A stretch of DNA of 64,000 nucleotides from Pseudomonas bananamidigenes (lineage in GTDB: Bacteria > Pseudomonadota > Gammaproteobacteria > Pseudomonadales > Pseudomonadaceae), in contig NZ_LRUN01000002.1 of the NCBI RefSeq assembly GCF_001679645.1, forward strand, positions 89,934-153,933. The letters run 5' to 3'. The first letter of the stretch is position 1; every line of letters begins with the position of its first letter. The position numbers and the translations under genes are program-made. The notes beneath the pieces were generated by a model. The model saw nothing but the letters and a program-made list of their open reading frames with translations, did no database searches and had not been told where the DNA came from. This document shows positions 27,655-36,680 of this stretch, piece after piece.

Positions 27655-29028
27655 TCATTTGCCGGTTTCCCGTGCGAGAGCAGGTTGCGGCCCTTCTTCG
27701 TGCTCGCGGGGCGGCTCACGCAACAGACGCAGCAGCACCCACAGGCCGATCCCGAATATCGCCAGGTAGAACAGCAAAATGGTCCACGTGGCGCTGACGA
27801 CCTGCGCCCGAGACACGAACGAAAGACTGTCGGCCGTGCGCAACAGACCATAGACGGTGAACGGCTGACGCCCCACTTCGGTAACCACCCAGCCGCAGAG
27901 CATCGCCAGCATTCCCGCCGGCGCCATCCACACACTGACTCGAAGCATCCAGCGCGCCACGTACAAGCGACCGCGCCAACGCAGTACCAGGCTGATGACG
28001 CCCTGCCCCAGCATCAACAGGCCCAGACCGACCATCGCCCGAAAGGCAAAAAACACGGCCGGCACTGGCGGGATGTCCTGCGCCGGAAATTCGTCGAGCG
28101 CCGGGATCGTGCTGCTCAAGTCGTGGCGCAAATACAAGGAGGCGATGCGTGGGATCGCCACCTCCCAATGATTGCGCCGCTGGTCCATGTCAGGGATCGC
28201 GAACAGACGCAAGGGCTCGCCCGCGCCCTCGGGTGGACGCGTCCATGTGCCCTCGATGGCAGCGACCTTTTGCGGCTGATACTCGAGGCTGTGTTCGCCA
28301 TGCAGATCACCGACCACGATCTGCACCGGGATCAGCACTGCAAGTGCCCAGAGCGCCATGGAATAGGTCAGCCGGGCCCTTGGATTCTGGGGCGCATGCA
28401 GCAACTGCCAGGCGCTGACACCGGCCAGCAGCGTGGCCGTACCCAGCAGCGTGGCCAGGGTCATGTGCGCGAACCGGTATGGAAAGGACGGATTGAAGAT
28501 GATCGCCCACCAGTCCCGGGCGATGAACCGACCATCGGCGGCTATCGAATAACCGGCGGGGGTCTGCATCCACGAATTGGCTGACAGAATCCAGAACGCA
28601 CTGATCAGCGAGCCCGCCGCAACGGCGCAGGTGGCGAAGAAATGAAGACGCGGGCCAACTTTTTTCAAACCGAACAGCATGATTCCCAGAAAACCGGCCT
28701 CGAGGAAAAAAGCCGCCAGCACCTCGTAGAACATCAAGGGGCCAAGGATATCGCCCGCCTGCGTCGACAAGCGCGACCAGTTGAGCCCGAACTGGTACTC
28801 CAGAATCAGCCCCGACGCCGTGCCCACCGCCATATTGAGCGCGAAGATTTTCAGCCAGTAGCGGTAGACATCCAGATAGACCGCCTTGCCGCTGCGTAAC
28901 CACAGGGCCTCGAGCACCATCAGGAAATTCGCCAGACCAATGGTCAGCGCTGCGAGGACGATATGGAAACTGATGGTGAGCGCAAACTGCGCCCGCGCGG
29001 CCATCAGAGCGCAATCAAGGGTTTCCAT
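27655..29028 (-). CDS. cioA: Cyanide-insensitive-type bd quinol oxidase subunit I
   Basis: 457-residue heme-bearing subunit of a bd oxidase. It shows RAQFALTISFHIVLAALTIG with a heme-ligand His, LEYQFGLNWSRLS, the GDLHGEHSLEYQPQKVAAIEGTW Q-loop start, and a GRQPFTVYGLLRTADS section. The short Q-loop and overall length point to the CioA (cyanide-insensitive) branch rather than long-loop CydA. This oxidase supports respiration at low oxygen or when heme-copper oxidases are inhibited. Two small membrane-protein genes lie just upstream on the same strand. Confidence 0.88.
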   Translation of the reverse strand: METLDCALMAARAQFALTISFHIVLAALTIGLANFLMVLEALWLRSGKAVYLDVYRYWLKIFALNMAVGTASGLILEYQFGLNWSRLSTQAGDILGPLMFYEVLAAFFLEAGFLGIMLFGLKKVGPRLHFFATCAVAAGSLISAFWILSANSWMQTPAGYSIAADGRFIARDWWAIIFNPSFPYRFAHMTLATLLGTATLLAGVSAWQLLHAPQNPRARLTYSMALWALAVLIPVQIVVGDLHGEHSLEYQPQKVAAIEGTWTRPPEGAGEPLRLFAIPDMDQRRNHWEVAIPRIASLYLRHDLSSTIPALDEFPAQDIPPVPAVFFAFRAMVGLGLLMLGQGVISLVLRWRGRLYVARWMLRVSVWMAPAGMLAMLCGWVVTEVGRQPFTVYGLLRTADSLSFVSRAQVVSATWTILLFYLAIFGIGLWVLLRLLREPPREHEEGPQPALARETGK

Positions 29029-29078
29029 GGTGCGGGCCGGGGGTGCGGGCGCAAGTGTGAATGACGGGTTTCACGTTC

Positions 29079-29555
29079 TCATCCCCCCGGATTGGCCAGT
29101 TGTATGTAAACGGACCATCCTGTCAGCAACACCCAGAATGCTGCGAAGATCCAGGGCGTGCGCACCGAAAACAGCAGCGCCTTGCGATAACCCTTGTGGC
29201 TGGACTCGCGCTCGCTGAACAGTGGCGACTCGTCATAGGCCAGTCCCATCACAGGCTCGCTGCGCAGCAGCTCGCTCTGCTTGTAATACCAATGGTCGAT
29301 GATGTCGTACGCCGCGCGGATACCCGGCCAGGCATTCAGCGAAGTGAGTATGCCCAGCAGCGCCAGCAACGGTGGCACCACCAGCGTGAACAGTTTTCCC
29401 CATTCAGGGTTGACGTTGGCCATGCACGAGCCGAACGCAATGACCAGAAAGGATTGCGCAGTCAAATACGCATTGGTCCGGTTGGAGAGAATGCTGGTTT
29501 CGTACTGGATTTCACGCCGGTAAAAGTCCAGCCGCTGTTTGGGTGAACCAAACAT
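29079..29555 (-). CDS. Hypothetical three-segment membrane protein upstream of cioAB
   Basis: 158-residue protein with a charged N-terminus (SPKQRLDFYRREIQYETS), hydrophobic segments at LTAQSFLVIAFGSCMA, LVVPPLLALLGILTSL and PWIFAAFWVLLTGWSVYI, and a polar loop between the second and third. I do not recognise a family. The longest frame uses TTG at 29615; ATG 29555 has AAGG nine bases upstream. It ends 50 bases before cioA on the same strand and could be an accessory of the oxidase, but only position suggests this. Confidence 0.65.
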   Translation of the reverse strand: MFGSPKQRLDFYRREIQYETSILSNRTNAYLTAQSFLVIAFGSCMANVNPEWGKLFTLVVPPLLALLGILTSLNAWPGIRAAYDIIDHWYYKQSELLRSEPVMGLAYDESPLFSERESSHKGYRKALLFSVRTPWIFAAFWVLLTGWSVYIQLANPGG

Positions 29556-29632
29556 CGTTGCGTCCCTTGCAGACAGTTCGGTGTCGCTCACCTGGGAAGT
29601 CAGAATTCTAGGCAAAACAGTCGTCCCGGTGA

Positions 29633-29860
29633 TTAGCCTTTGCTGTGTTCAGGGGATGTCGGTCCCTCTTTGATCCCTCGCGGACCGGCGATCCCCCAGA
29701 CGATCAGTCCCAGCACGGGAAAGACGATCAGGCCGATGGCCCAAGCGGCTTTGATCCCCACCGTTTTGTCGCTGCGAAACACACTGATGATGGCCCACAG
29801 GTCGATCAACAGAATGATCACCGCCATGGCGATCATGAAGTAGCTGGTTGCTTGTGCCAT
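29633..29860 (-). CDS. Small PLDc_N-domain membrane protein
   Basis: 75-residue protein with two membrane helices (YFMIAMAVIILLIDLWAIISVF and AAWAIGLIVFPVLGLIVWGIAG) separated by RSDKTVGIK, the layout of the PLDc_N (phospholipase D N-terminal-like, Cls_N) family of small membrane proteins. No catalytic domain is attached. GGAGG precedes ATG 29860. It is first in a same-strand series leading to cioA and cioB. Confidence 0.8.
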   Translation of the reverse strand: MAQATSYFMIAMAVIILLIDLWAIISVFRSDKTVGIKAAWAIGLIVFPVLGLIVWGIAGPRGIKEGPTSPEHSKG

Positions 29861-30201
29861 TGGGCAATCCTCCGGAGTCGGTAAGGATTAGGCGCCCGCC
29901 AATCCCGGGTGTTCAAAACAATTGCGGTCAACGGTCGAGACGGGAGCGTCATCCCTGCGCGACAGACAGGCGCTGTGACCTTCAGCTGACTGCTAAATTA
30001 CTACCTGTCATAAACAACACTTCACCTGACAAAAAAGACAATTTCATCTACACCACCACCTTTATGAAGGCGCTTGATCGTCAGTAAGTGCTTGTTAACT
30101 CTGCCACCGGGCAGTAAACACCTCTTCAATCAAAATTAGTGATTTAACCAGATAGTTACCTAACGATATAATGCCCGCCTCATTTCAACGGGACATTCAA
30201 C
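29861..30201. other. Intergenic region upstream of gcd
   Basis: A 341-base divergent gap between the PLDc_N gene and the glucose dehydrogenase gene. It is AT-rich toward the right half and contains the gcd promoter candidate described separately. I find no coding frame with a ribosome site and no RNA gene here. Confidence 0.6.
30143..30172 (+). promoter_or_regulatory. Candidate sigma-70 promoter for gcd
   Basis: A perfect -10 hexamer TATAAT at 30167-30172 with a weaker -35 TTTAAC at 30143-30148 (18-base spacer), in AT-rich DNA 30 bases before the gcd start codon. Transcription would begin about 20 bases upstream of the GTG. Confidence 0.55.
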
Positions 30202-32607
30202 GTGAAGCAGAGTCAACGCCTCTCGGGCATATCAACATTCATTCTGGTCGGGCTCGGGGTGATCATCGCCCTGCTCGGCCTGGCACTGGCCGCTGGCGGT
30301 GTGAAATTGGTCAGCCTGGGAGGCTCCTGGTACTTCCTGGTCGGTGGACTGGTCATGGCCGTTTCCGGTCTGTTCATCGCTCGGCGCAAGCCTGCCGGTG
30401 CCTGGTTGTTCGCGGCGTTTCTGCTGGGCACCGCGATCTGGGCCGTGTGCGATGCCGGTTTTGAGTTCTGGCCGGTGTTCTCGCGCCTGTTCATGTTCAG
30501 CGCGGTGGGCCTGGTCGTTGCGCTGGTCTATCCGATGCTCAAACGCGCCAACGGCGGCGTTGCCGGGCGCGGCGCTTATGGGGTTGCCGCTGTGCTGGCA
30601 GTCGGGCTGGCTGTGGCAGCCGGCAACATGTTCGTTGCGCACCCGACGGTCCCCCCTACCGGCACCGGCCCGGGCCTCACCCCGGTCGAGCCGGAAAAGG
30701 CGCAGAAAGACTGGGCGCATTACGGCAATACCGAAGGCGGCAGCCGCTTCGCCGCGCTGGACCAGATCAACCGCAGTAACGTCGACAAGTTGAAAGTCGC
30801 CTGGACCTACCACACCGGCGACATCGCCGAAAGTGACGGCAACGGCGCCGAAGACCAGCTGACCCCGCTGCAGATCGGCAACAAGGTGTTCATCTGCACC
30901 CCGCACAACAACCTGATTGCGCTGGATGCCGACACCGGCAAGGAACTCTGGAAAAACGCGATCAACGCCAAATCCAAAGTCTGGCAGCGTTGCCGTGGCA
31001 TGGCCTATTTCGACGCCAGCGCTGCAGTCGCCAGACCGGCCGGCTCGCCGGTAACCGAGACGCCAGTCGCGCCGGCCGCCAACTGCACGCGCCGTCTGCT
31101 GACCAACACCATCGACGCCCGCCTGATCGCGGTCGATGCCGACACCGGCGAGTTCTGCCAGGGCTTCGGCAACAACGGCCAGGTCGATCTGAAGGCCGGT
31201 CTGGGTGACGTTCCGGACAGCTACTATCAACTGTCTTCCGCGCCGCTGATGGCCGGCACCACCGTGGTGGTGGGCGGTCGCGTGGCCGACAACGTGCAGA
31301 CCGACATGCCGGGCGGCGTGATCCGTGGTTTCGACGTGATGACCGGTGCAATGCGCTGGGCCTTCGACCCGGGCAACCCGCAGGATAAAAAGGCGCCGGC
31401 CGACGGCAAAACCTATGTGCGCAGCACGCCGAACAGTTGGGCGCCAATGTCCTACGACCCGGCCACCCACACGGTCTTCCTGCCGATGGGCAGTTCGTCC
31501 ACCGACATCTATGGCGTAGAACGCAGCAAGCTCGATCACACCTATGGCGCATCGATCCTTGCGCTGGACGCCGACAGCGGCGAAGAAAAGTGGGTCTACC
31601 AGACCGTGCATAACGATCTCTGGGACTTCGACCTGCCGATGCAGCCGAGCCTGATCGACTTCACCAAGGACGGTAAAACCATTCCGGCACTGGTGATCGG
31701 CACCAAGGCCGGGCAGATTTACGTGCTCGATCGCGCCACCGGCAAGCCACTGACCGAAGTCAAAGAAGTACCGGTCAAGGCGTCGAACATTCCGAACGAA
31801 CCCTACTCGCCAACCCAGCCGAAATCCGTGGGCATGCCGCAGATCGGTGCGCAGCACCTGACCGAATCGGACATGTGGGGCGCCACGCCGTACGACCAGT
31901 TGCTGTGCCGGATCGATTTCAAGTCGATGCGCTACGACGGTCTGTACACCGCGCCGGGCACCGACAAGTCCCTGAGCTTCCCGGGTTCGCTGGGCGGCAT
32001 GAACTGGGGCAGCATTTCCACTGATCCGGTACACGGTTTCATCTTCGTCAACGACATGCGTCTGGGCCTGTGGATTCAGATGATTCCGTCGCAGAACAAA
32101 GGTGAAGCAACCTCCGGTGGCGAAGCGCTGAACACCGGCATGGGTGCCGTTCCGCTGAAAGGCACGCCGTACGCAGTCAACAAGAACCGCTTCCTGTCGG
32201 TGGCCGGCATTCCGTGCCAGGCGCCGCCGTTCGGCACCCTCACCGCCATCGACATGAACACCCGCAAAGTCGCCTGGCAGGTGCCGGTCGGCACCGTTGA
32301 AGACACAGGTCCTTTGGGCATCCGCATGCACTTGCCGATCAAGATCGGTCTGCCGACCCTGGGCGGCACGCTGTCGACTCAAGGTGGCTTGATCTTCATC
32401 GCCGGTACCCAGGACTTCTACCTGCGCGCCTACAACAGCGGCAACGGTGAAGAAATCTGGAAAGCTCGTCTGCCCGTCGGCAGCCAGGGCGGCCCGATGA
32501 CCTATGTGTCGCCGAAAACCGGCAAGCAGTACGTGGTCATCACCGCCGGTGGTGCCCGTCAGTCGACCGATCGGGGCGACTACGTCTTGGCTTACGCCCT
32601 GCCGTAA
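30202..32607 (+). CDS. gcd: Membrane-bound PQQ-dependent glucose dehydrogenase
   Basis: 801-residue quinoprotein that oxidises glucose to gluconolactone in the periplasm and passes electrons to ubiquinone. The N-terminal ~150 residues form about five membrane helices (STFILVGLGVIIALLGLALAAGG onward). The rest is the PQQ propeller (DWAHYGNTEGGSRFAALDQINRSN; NVDKLKVAWTYHTGD; SWAPMSYDP; WDFDLPMQPSLIDF; GGPMTYVSPKTGKQYVVITAGG). Length equals the family norm. The start is GTG with a weak ribosome site. An oprB porin gene follows 83 bases downstream, giving glucose entry plus periplasmic oxidation. Confidence 0.95.
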   Translation: MKQSQRLSGISTFILVGLGVIIALLGLALAAGGVKLVSLGGSWYFLVGGLVMAVSGLFIARRKPAGAWLFAAFLLGTAIWAVCDAGFEFWPVFSRLFMFSAVGLVVALVYPMLKRANGGVAGRGAYGVAAVLAVGLAVAAGNMFVAHPTVPPTGTGPGLTPVEPEKAQKDWAHYGNTEGGSRFAALDQINRSNVDKLKVAWTYHTGDIAESDGNGAEDQLTPLQIGNKVFICTPHNNLIALDADTGKELWKNAINAKSKVWQRCRGMAYFDASAAVARPAGSPVTETPVAPAANCTRRLLTNTIDARLIAVDADTGEFCQGFGNNGQVDLKAGLGDVPDSYYQLSSAPLMAGTTVVVGGRVADNVQTDMPGGVIRGFDVMTGAMRWAFDPGNPQDKKAPADGKTYVRSTPNSWAPMSYDPATHTVFLPMGSSSTDIYGVERSKLDHTYGASILALDADSGEEKWVYQTVHNDLWDFDLPMQPSLIDFTKDGKTIPALVIGTKAGQIYVLDRATGKPLTEVKEVPVKASNIPNEPYSPTQPKSVGMPQIGAQHLTESDMWGATPYDQLLCRIDFKSMRYDGLYTAPGTDKSLSFPGSLGGMNWGSISTDPVHGFIFVNDMRLGLWIQMIPSQNKGEATSGGEALNTGMGAVPLKGTPYAVNKNRFLSVAGIPCQAPPFGTLTAIDMNTRKVAWQVPVGTVEDTGPLGIRMHLPIKIGLPTLGGTLSTQGGLIFIAGTQDFYLRAYNSGNGEEIWKARLPVGSQGGPMTYVSPKTGKQYVVITAGGARQSTDRGDYVLAYALP

Positions 32608-32635
32608 ACCGCTGCGCCCTCTTTCATTTCACTGC

Positions 32636-32659
32636 GCGCGGCACCTTCGGGTGTCGCGC
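32636..32659 (+). terminator. UUCG-capped stem-loop between gcd and oprB
   Basis: A 10-bp stem (one G-U pair) closed by a TTCG tetraloop lies 28 bases after the gcd stop and 31 bases before the oprB start. Only a short GTTTC follows. It may be a weak terminator, an mRNA 3'-end stabiliser, or a partial attenuator setting the gcd:oprB ratio. Confidence 0.5.
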
Positions 32660-32690
32660 CGTTTCATGTCTATCGTTCTGGATTTCAGCA

Positions 32691-33977
32691 ATGTCATTCG
32701 TGGTTCGCTTTTCCTGCACCGGAGTACTGCTCGCCCTTGCCGGCAGCACCGCCCTGCCCGCTTACGCCGACGCCGATTCAAACCTGTTCACCCGTAACAC
32801 CCTGACCGGCGACTGGGGCGGCCTGCGCCACCAGCTCGACGAAGACGGCGTCAAATTCACCGGCGACTACACCGGTGAAACCGCCTACAACGCCGACGGC
32901 GGCCTGCACCGTTCGGCCCGTTACTCGCAGAACATCAAGCTCGGCGCGCAATTCGACCTGAGCAAAATCTATGGCGCGGACAACGCCGGCAAGGTCCAGC
33001 TGACCATCAACGACCGGCGCGGCAACAGCGCCTCGCAAGATCTGGTCGGCAACCGTCTGCCGATCCAGGAAAACTACGGCGGCCTCTACACGCGCCTGAC
33101 CGAACTGAGTTACGAGCGCACGCTCTTCACCCCGGCACTGAACGTCAAACTCGGCTACATGGCCATGGGCAACGACCTCGGCGGTCTCGACAGCGGCATT
33201 CTGTGCAACTTCATGAACGCCGGTTTCTGCGGACACCCGCTGAACATGTCCGGTGGCAGCGGCTGGACCAACTACCCCAACGCCCATTTGGGTGTACGGG
33301 TGAAATACGACCTGACGCCGCAATGGCAATTGCGCGTGGCCGCGTTCAACGTCGATCCTGAAAGCAACGGCAACTCCAGCCGTGCCTGGCACCTGGGTCC
33401 GAAACACACCACCGGCACCGTGGTGCCGGTCGAACTGGTCTACAAACACGCAGGCACCCTGCCCGGCGAATACAAGCTCGGTTACTACTACGACAGCTCG
33501 GATGTGAAACGCATCGGCAGCAACGAGGACGTTTCCGGTCGCGGCGGCCATTACCTGCTGATCGATCAGGCCGTGTGGAGCTCGCCAACGTCCGAGGGCC
33601 GCAGCCTGCACGCCTTCGGTCAGTATTCGGCAGCCAGCGAAGCGGCATCGCCGTTCACCAAGTGGTATGGCGCCGGGGTGGTCCTGTACAAACCGTTCGA
33701 AGGCCGCCCGCGTGACACCGTCGCCCTGGGTTACGGTCGCGCCGTGCAGAACCCGCGCAGCCGCGACGTGCAGCAAGACGCGGCGCTGGCCAACGGCACG
33801 CCGCTTTCCAGCCTCGATGGCGCCGAGCAACTGATCGAACTGGGTTACGGCTACCAGGCCACTCCTTGGCTGACCTTGCGTCCGAACCTGCAGTACATCG
33901 TCGAGCCTGGCGCGTTTTCCGGGCAGGACATCGACAATGCGCTGGTGGTGGGTCTGCAGGTGAAAGCCGCGCTGTAA
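32691..33977 (+). CDS. oprB: Carbohydrate-selective porin OprB
   Basis: 428-residue outer-membrane porin for glucose and other sugars. It shows a signal peptide ending STALPAYA, the OprB start LTGDWGGLRHQLDEDGVKFTGDYTGETAYN, repeated amphipathic strands (AHLGVRVKYDLTPQWQLRVAAFNV), and an ending of aromatic/aliphatic strands (NALVVGLQVKAAL). It is adjacent to gcd, so sugar taken into the periplasm can be oxidised at once. The ribosome site is weak (GATTTCAGC before ATG). Confidence 0.92.
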   Translation: MSFVVRFSCTGVLLALAGSTALPAYADADSNLFTRNTLTGDWGGLRHQLDEDGVKFTGDYTGETAYNADGGLHRSARYSQNIKLGAQFDLSKIYGADNAGKVQLTINDRRGNSASQDLVGNRLPIQENYGGLYTRLTELSYERTLFTPALNVKLGYMAMGNDLGGLDSGILCNFMNAGFCGHPLNMSGGSGWTNYPNAHLGVRVKYDLTPQWQLRVAAFNVDPESNGNSSRAWHLGPKHTTGTVVPVELVYKHAGTLPGEYKLGYYYDSSDVKRIGSNEDVSGRGGHYLLIDQAVWSSPTSEGRSLHAFGQYSAASEAASPFTKWYGAGVVLYKPFEGRPRDTVALGYGRAVQNPRSRDVQQDAALANGTPLSSLDGAEQLIELGYGYQATPWLTLRPNLQYIVEPGAFSGQDIDNALVVGLQVKAAL

Positions 33978-34079
33978 ACCGCCTTTTACGGGTGGCGACG
34001 AAGCGTTGCGCAGAAGATCTGAACGTCTTGTGCCCGCCGATGTTCTAGATTGAGTAGACACCGGATCAGGGACGAGCAA

Positions 34080-36680
34080 ATGGACATTTCCAGCGATGCG
34101 ACGCCTCTCGCCACCCTTCAAGGCGCAATCACCCGACGTCTGGCCCTGGCGGTCGGCGCCCTGTTCATTGCCGGTGTCGCCGCCGCCACGGCGGCACTGT
34201 TCAGTATCGCCACGCACCTGGATGAAGATGATTTCAATGACGTCCACTTCTATTCAGCCCGTGCGCTGGAAAACCGCATCACGGCATCGAAAAACTACAT
34301 CACCAGCTACGCCTACTGGACGACGGCCTACGAGCATTTAAGCGGCCAGGTCGACACGAACTGGGCGTACACCGAGCAGAACATGGGCAAGACCCTGTTC
34401 ACCAGCGATGGCTACGACGGTGTATTTGTGCTGGACCGCGAGCGAACCAAATACGCGGTGGTTCGCGGACAGTTGCTCGACGCGCAGATGCCCGGGTTTC
34501 TGCAGGTGCCGGCGCAGACACTGATCGATCTGGTGCAGAATCAGCCGGATCTGACCAAACCCGTCAACACCTATTCACTGTTCGAGGACTGGCCGGCGCT
34601 GATCACCGCTGCCGCAATCATTCCCAACGACGAACGTCCCATCGGTGACCCGCGAAAGACCTCGGTGCTGGTGTTCGTCGACAAGCTCACACCCACCAAA
34701 CTGCGCAAGATCGGCAGCGGTTACGGCCTCAACAACCTGACCCTGGCCCCCGACGACACCATTGACCCGGCCCAGCCCCGCGTCCCGCTGGACAGCACCG
34801 GCTACAGCCTGATCGCCGATCTGGACCGACCGGGCCAGCATCTACTGTGGTCGTTGCTGCCGACACTGGGTTCTGCCCTGTTGGTTCTGATGGTGCTGAC
34901 GGCCTGGTTCTTTCGCCACGCCATGCGCTCTTCCCAGCACGTTGACAAGAGTGTCGCCGCGATGCTCGCTTCGAAGCGGGCACTGGAGGCCAGTGAAGAA
35001 CGGTTCCGGGCGGTGGCCGAAGCGGCTTCCGACTGGATCTGGGAAGTCGACCGGGATTTGTCCATCACGTACCTTTCGAACCGTTTCAGCGAAGTGACCG
35101 GTCACGCTCAGACGCGCTGGATCGGCCAGGACATCGGTCATTTGCTGGTCTGTGATACCACGCCACTGGCACTGTGGCTGAGAAAACTCGACGAGGGCGG
35201 CAACGCCAGCGATTTGCGCTGTACCTATCGCGATCACGCCGGGCAATTGCGCCATTGTCGCCTTTCGGCCAGACCGTACCTGGAAAACGGCAGTGTCATC
35301 GGCTATCGAGGCACCGCCAGCGACATCACCGATGAGGTGGCGGCCCATGCGCAGATCCAGCATCTGTCCCTGCACGACGCGCTGACCGGTCTGCCCAACC
35401 GCAACAAACTGGCGCGCTACCTGGACGACGCCTTGTTGCTCAAGGAACACGCGGCCCCGTTGTCGCTGTTGATGATCGACCTGGACAACTTCAAGCCGAT
35501 CAACGACTCGCTGGGTCACCCCGCCGGGGATGCCGTGTTGCAGGAGGTCGCCAGTCGCCTGCGTGAATGCACCCGCGATCAGGACATCGTCGCGCGGCTC
35601 GGCGGGGACGAATTCGTGGTGGTCCTCAACGGCATGGACACCCGCCAGGAAATCGACAAGTTCTGTACACGCCTGATCGGCAGCCTGCATCAACCGATCA
35701 TGTTCGAGCAGCATCCCTTGCACATCGGTGCCAGCATCGGGATCGCCCTGAGCCGGCGCCATGGCTTCGTGGCCAGCGAGTTGATCCGTTGCGCGGACAT
35801 CGCCCTGTATCGGGCCAAGTCCGATGGCAAGAACACCTGGTGCTATTTCGAAGCGCACATGAGCGATCAGATCCAGACACGGCGGCAGATGGAGGATGAT
35901 CTGCGTCGCGCGCTGAGCAACCAGGAACTGGTGCTGCATTACCAGCCGCGCTATACGGTCGACGGCAAGGAGATCGTTTCGGTCGAAGCGCTGGTGCGCT
36001 GGCAGCATCCGACCCGGGGATTGCTCGGGCCGGACGTGTTCATTCCGTTGGCCGAACAGACCGATCTGATTGTGCCGCTTGGCCGTTGGGTCCTGCGCGA
36101 GGCCTGCGAAACGGCGCTGACCTGGCCGGGCGACATCCTGTTGTCGGTCAATCTGTCCCCGGCGCAGTTCGCGATCAGCGATGTGGTCGAGGATGTTCGC
36201 GAAGTGCTGGTCGGTACGCGATTTCCGGCCAGTCGCCTGGAGCTGGAAATCACCGAGAACGTCATGCTCAACGATACCGACGGTGCCCTGACCACCATGA
36301 ACGCCCTCAAGGAGCTGGGCGTGAGGCTGAACATGGATGACTTCGGCACCGGCTATTCCTCGCTCGGCTATTTGCGCGCCTACCCCTTCGACGGCATCAA
36401 GATCGACAAACGCTTTATCGCCTCCATCAGCAGTGGCGCCAATGACCGGGCGGTGGTGCAAGCAATCATCGGGCTGGGCAAGGCCATGGGTCTGACCGTC
36501 ACGGCCGAGGGCGTCGAAACCGAGGAGCAACTGGACATTCTCGGCAAGGACCAATGCAACGAGGTGCAGGGTTATTACATGAGCCGCCCCATCGACAAGG
36601 AAGCCTTCGCCCGTCTGTTGCAGACGTCCAGAGACGTCCGCGCCGAACGGCAGCCGTCACGCAAGAACCGTGTCACTTGA
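34080..36680 (+). CDS. CHASE4-like/PAS/GGDEF/EAL cyclic-di-GMP signalling protein
   Basis: 866-residue inner-membrane protein. The first helix (LALAVGALFIAGVAAATAAL) and a second (~residues 255-275, LLPTLGSALLVLMVLTAWFF) enclose a periplasmic sensor resembling CHASE4 (KNYITSYAYWTTAYEHL). Then come a PAS domain (SEERFRAVAEAASDWIWEVD), GGDEF with an intact GGDEF motif at residues 508-512, and EAL with an intact EALVRW at 636-641, plus ELEITENVM and MDDFGTGYSSL. Both cyclase and phosphodiesterase residues are present, so net activity cannot be predicted. AGGGACGAG precedes ATG 34080; the longer frame from 34050 uses TTG. Its position after gcd-oprB may be incidental. Its end overlaps a convergent gene by 8 bases. 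Confidence 0.9.
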   Translation: MDISSDATPLATLQGAITRRLALAVGALFIAGVAAATAALFSIATHLDEDDFNDVHFYSARALENRITASKNYITSYAYWTTAYEHLSGQVDTNWAYTEQNMGKTLFTSDGYDGVFVLDRERTKYAVVRGQLLDAQMPGFLQVPAQTLIDLVQNQPDLTKPVNTYSLFEDWPALITAAAIIPNDERPIGDPRKTSVLVFVDKLTPTKLRKIGSGYGLNNLTLAPDDTIDPAQPRVPLDSTGYSLIADLDRPGQHLLWSLLPTLGSALLVLMVLTAWFFRHAMRSSQHVDKSVAAMLASKRALEASEERFRAVAEAASDWIWEVDRDLSITYLSNRFSEVTGHAQTRWIGQDIGHLLVCDTTPLALWLRKLDEGGNASDLRCTYRDHAGQLRHCRLSARPYLENGSVIGYRGTASDITDEVAAHAQIQHLSLHDALTGLPNRNKLARYLDDALLLKEHAAPLSLLMIDLDNFKPINDSLGHPAGDAVLQEVASRLRECTRDQDIVARLGGDEFVVVLNGMDTRQEIDKFCTRLIGSLHQPIMFEQHPLHIGASIGIALSRRHGFVASELIRCADIALYRAKSDGKNTWCYFEAHMSDQIQTRRQMEDDLRRALSNQELVLHYQPRYTVDGKEIVSVEALVRWQHPTRGLLGPDVFIPLAEQTDLIVPLGRWVLREACETALTWPGDILLSVNLSPAQFAISDVVEDVREVLVGTRFPASRLELEITENVMLNDTDGALTTMNALKELGVRLNMDDFGTGYSSLGYLRAYPFDGIKIDKRFIASISSGANDRAVVQAIIGLGKAMGLTVTAEGVETEEQLDILGKDQCNEVQGYYMSRPIDKEAFARLLQTSRDVRAERQPSRKNRVT

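Noticed and set aside
30232..32382. 716-codon minus-strand frame
   Set aside because: Fully antisense to gcd, whose PQQ propeller motifs are certain; composition is that of a codon-bias shadow.
34842..36554. 570-codon minus-strand frame
   Set aside because: Antisense to the GGDEF/EAL gene with intact catalytic motifs; a shadow.
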